From Streptomyces sp. NBC_01237 (GTDB taxonomy: Bacteria; Actinomycetota; Actinomycetes; Streptomycetales; Streptomycetaceae), in assembly GCF_035917275.1 (NCBI RefSeq), contig NZ_CP108508.1, positions 6,262,001-6,326,000 of the forward strand: 64,000 nucleotides of DNA, read 5' to 3'. Position 1 is the first letter of the stretch. The number at the start of each line of letters is the position of its first letter. Under the pieces are notes generated by a model. It saw only the letters and a program-made list of their open reading frames with translations. It had not been told where the DNA came from and searched no databases. The translations under genes and the position numbers were made by a program. Shown one piece after another: positions 58,530-64,000 of this stretch.

Positions 58530-60445
58530 CGGGTGCTGCCCTCCTCGGCAGGGGTGTGCTCGGCGCCCGACATCAGCCAGGCGTACTCGGCGTTGCCGCG
58601 CAGCAGTTCCTGATGGGTGCCGACCGCGGTGATCCGGCCGTCGGAGAGCAGTGCCACCCGGTCGGCGAGCATCACGGTGGACGGCCGGTGGGCGACCACC
58701 AGCGCGGTCGTCCGCTCCAGCACGCGCCGCAGCGCCGCCTCCACCAGCGTCTCCGTGTGTACGTCCAGTGCGGAGAGCGGGTCGTCCAGCACCAGGAAGC
58801 GCGGCTCGCCGACCACGGCGCGGGCCAGCGCGAGACGCTGCCGCTGGCCGCCGGAGAGGCTGAGCCCCTGCTCGCCGACCTGGGTGTCGAGCCCCTGCGG
58901 CAGGTCGTACACGAAGTCGGCCTGAGCGACGGCGAGGGCCCGCCGCAGATCGTCCTCGCCCGCGCCCTCGGCGCCCATCAGCACGTTCTCACCGACCGTC
59001 GCGGAGAACAGCGTCGGCTCCTCGAACGCCACCGACACCAGCTCCCGCAGCCTCGGCCGCTCCAGCGCGGCGATGTCCTCGCCGTCCAGGGTGATCCGCC
59101 CGGCGGTCAGCTCGTGCAGCCGCGGTACCAGGGCGGTGAGCGTCGTCTTCCCGGAACCGGTGGCGCCCACCAGGGCCATCGTCTCGCCGGGCCTGATGCG
59201 CAGATCGATCCGCGTCAGTACGGGTACGGAGCCGGGTCGCGCGTCGGGGTAGCGGAACTCGACGCCCTCGAAGGCCATTCCACCCCGGTCGGGGGCGGTA
59301 CCGGGGCGCGCACCGGTTTTGGCCATGGCGCAAGCGCCGGTATCGGCGTCGGCGTCGGCTTCGGTATCGGCGTCGGCTTCGGTATCGGCGTTGACATCGA
59401 CATCGGCTTTCGCACCGGCTTCGGGGGCGGTCGCGCTCACCTCCGTATCGCGCTCCTCCGCCACGTCCATCACCTCGAAGTACCGCTCGGTCGCGGTCGC
59501 CGACTCCTGGCTGATGGCCAGCAGGAAACCGATCGACTCGACCGGCCAGCGCAGCGCCAGCGCTGTCGAGAGGAAGGCGACGAGCGTGCCCGCCGACAGA
59601 TCACCGTCGGCCACCTCGACCGTGCCGAGCACCAGTGCCGCACCGATCGCCAGCTCGGGAATGGCGGTGATGAGGGCCCAGATCCCCGCGAGCAGACGCG
59701 CCTTGCCCAACTCCGTGGCGCGCAGCCGCCGGGAGAGCGCCCGGAAGGCCAGCGCCTGGCTGCGGTGCCGGCCGAAACCCTTGATGATGCGGATGCCGAG
59801 GACGCTCTCCTCGACCACCGTCGTCAGGTCCCCGACCTGGTCCTGGGCCTGACGCGCGACCACCGCGTACTTCGTCTCGAAGAGCGAGCACAGGATCATC
59901 AGCGGTATCGCGGGCGCCAGCAGCACCAGCCCGAGCGACCAGTCCTGGGCGAACAGGATGAGGAAACCGATCACGATCGTGGTGCCGTTGACGAGCAGGA
60001 ACGTCAGCGGGAAGGCGAGGAACATCCGCAGCAGCATCAGGTCCGTGGTCCCGCGCGAGAGCAACTGCCCCGACGGCCACCGGTCGTGGAAGGCCACCGG
60101 CAGCCGTTGCAGATGGCGGTAGAGGGCGGCGCGCATCGATGCCTCCACCCCGGCCAGCGGCCGGGCCACCAGCCACCGCCGCAGCCCGAAGAGCAGGGCC
60201 TCGACGATGCCCAGCAGCAGGAGATACAGCGCGCCGAGCCAGACGCCGCCCGGGTCACGGTCGGCGACCGGGCCGTCCACCATCCACTTCAGCACGAGGG
60301 GGATCACCAGGCCCAGACAGGAGGCCAGGATGGCGACGAGAGCCGCGCTGAGCAGGCGGATCCGAACAGGGCGGACATAGGGCCACAGGCGCAGGAGGGA
60401 GCGCACGGCGGACCGTTCCGTGTGCTCGGCAGGTATTTCGGGCAT
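58526..60445 (-). CDS. ABC exporter half-transporter (second pair, degenerate catalytic site)
   Basis: A 639-residue ABC exporter subunit, first gene of the four-gene exporter block. Six membrane helices (about 28-320) are followed by an acidic Ala/Asp/Glu repeat linker of about 40 residues and then the ATPase domain (about 390-625). Walker A (GATGSGKTT), signature LSGGQRQR and H-loop are present, but the Walker B Glu is Asp (LVLDDPLSALD) and the Q-loop Gln is Glu (VAFEEPTLF), the degenerate-site pattern of heterodimeric exporters such as TM287/288. It should pair with the downstream subunit, to which it is joined by ATGA. Confidence 0.93.
   Translation of the reverse strand: MPEIPAEHTERSAVRSLLRLWPYVRPVRIRLLSAALVAILASCLGLVIPLVLKWMVDGPVADRDPGGVWLGALYLLLLGIVEALLFGLRRWLVARPLAGVEASMRAALYRHLQRLPVAFHDRWPSGQLLSRGTTDLMLLRMFLAFPLTFLLVNGTTIVIGFLILFAQDWSLGLVLLAPAIPLMILCSLFETKYAVVARQAQDQVGDLTTVVEESVLGIRIIKGFGRHRSQALAFRALSRRLRATELGKARLLAGIWALITAIPELAIGAALVLGTVEVADGDLSAGTLVAFLSTALALRWPVESIGFLLAISQESATATERYFEVMDVAEERDTEVSATAPEAGAKADVDVNADTEADADTEADADADTGACAMAKTGARPGTAPDRGGMAFEGVEFRYPDARPGSVPVLTRIDLRIRPGETMALVGATGSGKTTLTALVPRLHELTAGRITLDGEDIAALERPRLRELVSVAFEEPTLFSATVGENVLMGAEGAGEDDLRRALAVAQADFVYDLPQGLDTQVGEQGLSLSGGQRQRLALARAVVGEPRFLVLDDPLSALDVHTETLVEAALRRVLERTTALVVAHRPSTVMLADRVALLSDGRITAVGTHQELLRGNAEYAWLMSGAEHTPAEEGSTR
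59338..59410. repeat. In-frame repeats coding an acidic linker
   Basis: Repeats built from a roughly 18-bp unit containing TATCGGCGTCGGCTTCGG encode the Ala/Asp/Glu/Thr linker between membrane and ATPase domains of the 58526-60445 exporter subunit. The length is likely to vary between strains. Confidence 0.75.
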
Positions 60446-60499
60446 CAGGGCCGACCCTACGTTTCACCACTGACATCGGTCCTGGGTATTTCTGCCCGC

Positions 60500-60539
60500 A
60501 CGCACCCCGCACGCACCCGTACGCACCCCACACGCACCC
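60500..60539. promoter_or_regulatory. Four helically phased ACGCACCC repeats
   Basis: ACGCACCC occurs at 60500, 60511, 60521 and 60532 on the plus strand, periods 11, 10 and 11, so all four lie on one face of the helix. The block is between the exporter operon (start 60445, minus) and the ABC-2 operon (start 60677, plus). Candidate binding array for the NarL-type regulator at the end of the operon, or a simple repeat. Confidence 0.5.
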
Positions 60540-60676
60540 GGCACCACCCGCCCACGCGCCCCGGACGCGCCCCGGTCCGGGGGTGGGTCGTACCCCGGCA
60601 TCAACCGATCGGACGATGCCGGTTCGAGCGTTCCGGCCGATACCGCCGTGGCCCGTCCGCCGGAATTCTTGTGGCC

Positions 60677-61594
60677 ATGGCGATCATCGAAGTGAACGGG
60701 CTGCACAAGGCGTACGGCGGGCGGACCGTGGTCGACGCGGTGAGCTTCCACGTCGACGAGGGGGAGATCTTCGGCGTCCTCGGACCCAACGGCGCGGGCA
60801 AGACCACCACCGTCGAATGCGTGGAGGGGCTGCGCGTCCCCGACGCCGGCACGGTCCGGATCGCCGGGCTCGACCCGGTCGCCGACCACGAGCGGGTGAC
60901 CCAACTGCTCGGCGCCCAGCTCCAGGAGAGCGAACTCCAGGCCAAACTCACCGTGCGCGAGGCGCTGGAGCTCTACAGCGCGTTCTACCCGTCCGCCGCC
61001 GACTGGCGGCCCCTCGTCGGGCGGCTCGGCCTGGAGGACCGGCTCACCACCCGCTTCGGGAAGCTCTCCGGCGGCCAGAAGCAGCGGCTGTTCATCGCGC
61101 TCGCCCTGATCGGCAACCCCCGGGTCGTCGTCCTCGACGAGCTGACCACCGGCCTGGACCCACGGGCCCGCCGCGACACCTGGAAGCTCATCGAGGACAT
61201 CCGCGACAGCGGGGTGACCGTTCTGCTCGTCACCCACTTCATGGAGGAGGCCCAGCGCCTCTGCGACCGGATCGCGGTCATCGACAAGGGCCGCGTCGTC
61301 GCCCTGGACACCCCGTCCGGACTGGTCCGGCAGGCCACCGGGTCCACCGTCATCTCCTTCGTCCCCACCCGCGCCCTCACCGGCCCGGAACTCACCGGCC
61401 TCACCGCGCTGCCGGGCGTCGCGACCGTCGCACCGCCCGACGGCGACGGCGCGCTCGTCCTCCACGCCACCGACGACACCGTCACCCCGCTCATCTCGCT
61501 GCTGACCGGGCTCGGCATCACCGCCCGCCGCCTGCGGGTCACCGAAACCAGCCTCGACGACGCCTTCCTCGATCTCACCGGACAGGACGCCTGA
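60677..61594 (+). CDS. ABC-2-type exporter ATPase
   Basis: A 305-residue ABC ATPase of the DrrA-like drug/antibiotic export group. Walker A is GPNGAGKTT, signature LSGGQKQR, Walker B VVLDELTTGLD, H-loop LVTHFMEEAQ, followed by the family C-terminal extension of about 90 residues. All motifs intact. The ATG at 60677 sits after GTGGCC with no strong Shine-Dalgarno sequence; a GTG two codons earlier is possible. The permease ATG starts one base after the stop, so the two are coupled, and a histidine kinase and response regulator follow in the same operon. Confidence 0.95.
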   Translation: MAIIEVNGLHKAYGGRTVVDAVSFHVDEGEIFGVLGPNGAGKTTTVECVEGLRVPDAGTVRIAGLDPVADHERVTQLLGAQLQESELQAKLTVREALELYSAFYPSAADWRPLVGRLGLEDRLTTRFGKLSGGQKQRLFIALALIGNPRVVVLDELTTGLDPRARRDTWKLIEDIRDSGVTVLLVTHFMEEAQRLCDRIAVIDKGRVVALDTPSGLVRQATGSTVISFVPTRALTGPELTGLTALPGVATVAPPDGDGALVLHATDDTVTPLISLLTGLGITARRLRVTETSLDDAFLDLTGQDA

Positions 61595-61595
61595 C

Positions 61596-62408
61596 ATGAC
61601 CACCGCGCCCACCACCCGGAACACCCCGGCCCCCGCTCCCGCACCCGCCGGGCCCGTCGCCCGACGCCGCAGACCGGCGGGCGCCGTCCTGAGGGCCGAG
61701 ACCCGGCTGTTCCTCCGCGAACCGGGCAGCCTCTTCTGGATCCTGGCCTTCCCGTCCGTACTCCTGGTGATCCTCGGCTTCGTCCCGGCCTTCAGGGAAG
61801 CGCAGGAAGACCTCGGGGCACGCCGTGTCATCGACCTGTACGTCCCGGTCTCCGTCCTGCTCGCCCTGATCATGTCGGGGATCCAGGCCATGCCCCCGGT
61901 GCTCACCGCCTACCGCGAACGCGGCATCCTGCGCCGGATGTCGACGACGCCGGTACGGCCCTCCGCCCTGCTCACCGCCCAGATCGTGCTGCACGGAGCG
62001 GCGGCGCTCGGCTCGGCGGCCCTGGTCATCGCCGTCGGCCGGCTCGCCTACGGCGTCCCGCTGCCCCGGCAACTCCCCGGATACGCCCTGGCGCTGCTGC
62101 TCGCCGTCGCCGGTGTGCTGGCCCTCGGCGCCACGATCTGCTCCCTGTCCCGTACGACCAAGGCGGCCGGTGCGGTCGGGTCGGTCAGCTACCTCGTGAT
62201 GATGTTCACCGCCGGGGTGTGGCTGCCGGTCCAGACGATGCCCGGCACCCTGCGCCACATCGTGCAGCTCACCCCGCTCGGCGCCGCCTCCCAGGCCCTG
62301 GACCAGGCGGTCACCGGTCAGTGGCCGGGCTGGGTCCACCTCGGGGTCGTCGCCCTGTGGACCGTCGTGCTGGGCTTCACGGCGAGCCGCGTCTTCCGGT
62401 GGGAGTGA
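61596..62408 (+). CDS. ABC-2-type exporter permease
   Basis: A 270-residue permease of the ABC-2 family (DrrB-like) with a Pro/Ala-rich cytoplasmic N-terminus and about six membrane segments: the first at about residues 46-64, then helices through 255. The ABC-2 signature region includes GAVGSVSYLVMMFTAGVWLPVQTMP and TPLGAASQALDQA, the second cited as its own motif. It begins one base after the ATPase stop and lies 32 bases before the histidine kinase start, so the four genes look like one operon. Exported compound unknown. Confidence 0.94.
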   Translation: MTTAPTTRNTPAPAPAPAGPVARRRRPAGAVLRAETRLFLREPGSLFWILAFPSVLLVILGFVPAFREAQEDLGARRVIDLYVPVSVLLALIMSGIQAMPPVLTAYRERGILRRMSTTPVRPSALLTAQIVLHGAAALGSAALVIAVGRLAYGVPLPRQLPGYALALLLAVAGVLALGATICSLSRTTKAAGAVGSVSYLVMMFTAGVWLPVQTMPGTLRHIVQLTPLGAASQALDQAVTGQWPGWVHLGVVALWTVVLGFTASRVFRWE

Positions 62409-62440
62409 CGGGGACCGGGCGCCCGGGGGAGACTGCGCGG

Positions 62441-63730
62441 ATGACGCAGGCGCTCCGTACCCCCCACACGCCCGGAGCCGCCGGTCCCCACCGGGCCGAC
62501 CAGCGCTGGGAGCAGTTCTACCGGTACGGCTCCTACGCCATCCTCACCCTCGCCACCCTGGTCGCGGCGGCCGCCGCCGACCTGATCATGACCCGTACCG
62601 AGATGTACGTGGCCGGGGTGCTGGCCGCCGCGGCGTACGCGCTCCAGTTCTGGTGGGGCCGCGTCCGCCCGCGTACCGCACCGGGGGCCCCGGCCGGGCA
62701 GGTCTACTACGCCCTGCGTACCGTCCTCGCCTTCGCGCTGGGCTGGCTCAACCCCTTCTTCGCGGTCTACGCGGCCCTCGGCTACTTCGACGTCGAGCCC
62801 CTGCTCCCCAGGCGCGCCGTCCGGGTCGGGCTGTTCGCCACCGCCGTCACCATGGCCGGTTCGCAGAGCGGAGGGCTGCCGCCCGCCTCCCCGATGAACT
62901 GGGTCGCCTTCGGCGCGCTGTTCGTCCTCAACGCCGCCCTGGTCGAGTTCTTCAGCAACGTCGCGGCCCGGGAGGCGGAGAAGGCCCGGATCCAGGTCGA
63001 GACCATCGCCGAGCTGGAGCGCACCAACCTCCGGCTGGAGGAGGCGATGGCCGAGAACGCGGCCCTGCACACCCAGCTCCTGGTCCAGGCCCGCGAGGCC
63101 GGGGTGGACGACGAGCGGCGCAGGCTGGCCGCCGAGATCCACGACACCCTGGCCCAGGGCCTCACCGGCATCATCGCCCAGCTCCAGGTCGTCACCTCCA
63201 CCGCGGACACCGATCCGGAGACCGCCCGCGTCCACCTCGGCCGGGCCGCCGCGCTGGCCCGGCACAGCCTCGGCGAGGCCCGGCGCTCGGTCCACAATCT
63301 CGCCCCCGTCGCCCTGGAGCACGACGATCTGGTGGGCGCGCTGAAGGCCGCGGTGGCCGACTGGTCCCAACAGCGCCGGGTGCGGGCCGACTTCACGGTG
63401 ACCGGGACCGTCGAGCAGGTCCACGACGAGATCGCCGCCGCTCTCCTGCGCATCGCGGGCGAGGCCCTCGCCAACGCCGGGCGGCACGCCGGGGCGGGCC
63501 GGGTCGGCGTCACGCTGTCCTTCATGGGCGACGAACTCGCCCTGGACGTCCGGGACGACGGGCGCGGCTTCGAGCCGGGCGCCGTGCCCCCGGCCGGCCG
63601 CAGCGGCGGATTCGGCCTCGGCGGGATGCGGGCCCGCGCCGAACGGGTCGCGGGCTCCCTGGAGGTGGAGTCGGGGCCGGGCCGGGGCACGGCCGTCTCG
63701 GCGCGGGTCCCCCTGGTCCGGCAGAGCTGA
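62441..63730 (+). CDS. NarL-family sensor histidine kinase
   Basis: A 429-residue histidine kinase of the HisKA_3 type. The N-terminal half has about five or six membrane helices (residues 25-180) and no large extracellular domain, so it senses a membrane signal such as an envelope stress or an exported drug. A coiled-coil (about 185-225) leads to the HisKA_3 motif ERRRLAAEIHDTLAQGL with phospho-acceptor His, and a HATPase domain follows with EALANAGRHA, DDGRGF and GGFGLGGMRARA. The start has GGGGGAG upstream. The downstream response regulator begins 23 bases after the stop. Likely controls the ABC-2 exporter genes upstream. Confidence 0.94.
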   Translation: MTQALRTPHTPGAAGPHRADQRWEQFYRYGSYAILTLATLVAAAAADLIMTRTEMYVAGVLAAAAYALQFWWGRVRPRTAPGAPAGQVYYALRTVLAFALGWLNPFFAVYAALGYFDVEPLLPRRAVRVGLFATAVTMAGSQSGGLPPASPMNWVAFGALFVLNAALVEFFSNVAAREAEKARIQVETIAELERTNLRLEEAMAENAALHTQLLVQAREAGVDDERRRLAAEIHDTLAQGLTGIIAQLQVVTSTADTDPETARVHLGRAAALARHSLGEARRSVHNLAPVALEHDDLVGALKAAVADWSQQRRVRADFTVTGTVEQVHDEIAAALLRIAGEALANAGRHAGAGRVGVTLSFMGDELALDVRDDGRGFEPGAVPPAGRSGGFGLGGMRARAERVAGSLEVESGPGRGTAVSARVPLVRQS

Positions 63731-63753
63731 TCACGCGTACCGTTCGACCTGCC

Positions 63754-64000
63754 ATGACTGAGGAATCCGCACGCGTCATCACACTCATCGTCGTCGACGA
63801 CCACCCCGTCGTACGGGACGGCCTGCGCGGCATGTTCACGTCCGCCCCCGGCTTCCGGGTCCTGGGGGAGGCGGCGGACGGCGTCGCGGGCGTGGACCTG
63901 GCCGCCCGCCTGGACCCCGACGTCGTCCTGATGGACCTGCGGATGCCCGGTGGCGGCGGGGTCGCGGCCATCGCCGAGCTGACCCGGCGCGGCGCCCGCT
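63754..64000 (+). CDS. NarL/LuxR-type response regulator, cut by window end
   Basis: The first 82 residues of a response regulator; the gene continues beyond the window. The receiver domain shows the acidic pair in LIVVDDHPVVRDGLRGM, phospho-acceptor Asp61 in VVLMDLRMPGGGG and the expected hydrophobic strands. The NarL/LuxR type is inferred from the DDHPVVRDGL motif and from the HisKA_3 kinase next to it; the HTH domain is not in view. The ATG at 63754 is 23 bases after the kinase stop. Confidence 0.9.
   Translation, partial: MTEESARVITLIVVDDHPVVRDGLRGMFTSAPGFRVLGEAADGVAGVDLAARLDPDVVLMDLRMPGGGGVAAIAELTRRGAR

Noticed and set aside
53036..60445. Pseudogene status for the degenerate ABC subunit
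   Set aside because: The frame is intact over 588 codons, the membrane domain and LSGGQ are conserved, and the defects are complementary to the partner, which argues for selection rather than decay.
1..64000. tRNA, rRNA, insertion sequences, integrases or phage genes
   Set aside because: No cloverleaf-like sequence, rRNA stretch, transposase or recombinase motif was seen on either strand.

Overview
The window is a high-GC actinobacterial chromosome segment and almost certainly comes from a Streptomyces. Signs are the strong third-position GC bias, many GTG starts, Shine-Dalgarno sequences of the GGAGG type, families typical of streptomycetes (DUF6230, DUF6114, an LAxTG sortase substrate, a GlgE cluster) and the gene order. 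From memory, icmA, pyk, ackA-pta, pfkA, a sugar ABC transporter and glgB-mak-treS-glgE-glgP occur in this order around SCO5415-SCO5444 of S. coelicolor. This is therefore core chromosome rather than an island. I found no rRNA, tRNA, CRISPR, transposase, integrase or phage gene.

Layout. 1-7.7 kb: a MarR regulator, a small DUF3817-type membrane protein, the isobutyryl-CoA mutase large subunit icmA behind a perfect 22-bp palindrome, a convergent OmpR-type two-component pair, a MurG paralogue coupled to a LegB-like nucleotide-sugar dehydratase, and a TetR regulator. 7.7-12.8 kb: a 21-bp tandem repeat, a thioredoxin-TPR chaperedoxin, a three-gene surface cluster (DUF6230 secreted protein, DUF6114 membrane protein, Pro/Ser-rich secreted protein) and a DUF4279 gene. 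12.8-19.2 kb: central carbon metabolism with pyk, ackA, pta and, divergently, a mixed-signature pfkA. 19.4-28.8 kb: an XRE regulator, a CUT1-type sugar ABC transporter, a DcuS/DcuR-like two-component system divergent from dctA, and an LAxTG-anchored wall protein. 28.8-35.1 kb: isochorismatase-like hydrolase plus GlxA-type regulator, a GH16 glucanase under a LacI-type operator, MerR-thioredoxin, a TIGR04222 membrane protein with a Cys/Gly/Ser tail, and an imine-reductase-like dehydrogenase.

35.1-46.5 kb: the GlgE alpha-glucan pathway. TreS makes maltose from trehalose, Mak phosphorylates maltose, GlgE polymerises maltose 1-phosphate, GlgB branches the glucan, and the divergent GlgP degrades it. 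46.5-53 kb: secreted alginate-lyase-family protein, M4 metalloprotease, and a TetR regulator divergent from a PPOX flavoprotein and a phthalate-dioxygenase-reductase-type enzyme. 53-60.5 kb: two heterodimeric ABC exporters in tandem. In the first pair the two ATPase domains have decayed in exactly complementary ways, leaving one predicted competent ATP site. 60.6-64 kb: an ABC-2 exporter followed by a NarL-type histidine kinase and a response regulator cut by the window end.

The most interesting items for follow-up are the complementary ABC pair, the DUF6230/DUF6114 surface cluster with its two TTACT/AGTAA dyads, the MurG-LegB pair, the MerR-Trx-TIGR04222 locus, and several clean palindromes just upstream of metabolic genes. 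All calls are from reading the sequence; no database search was run.
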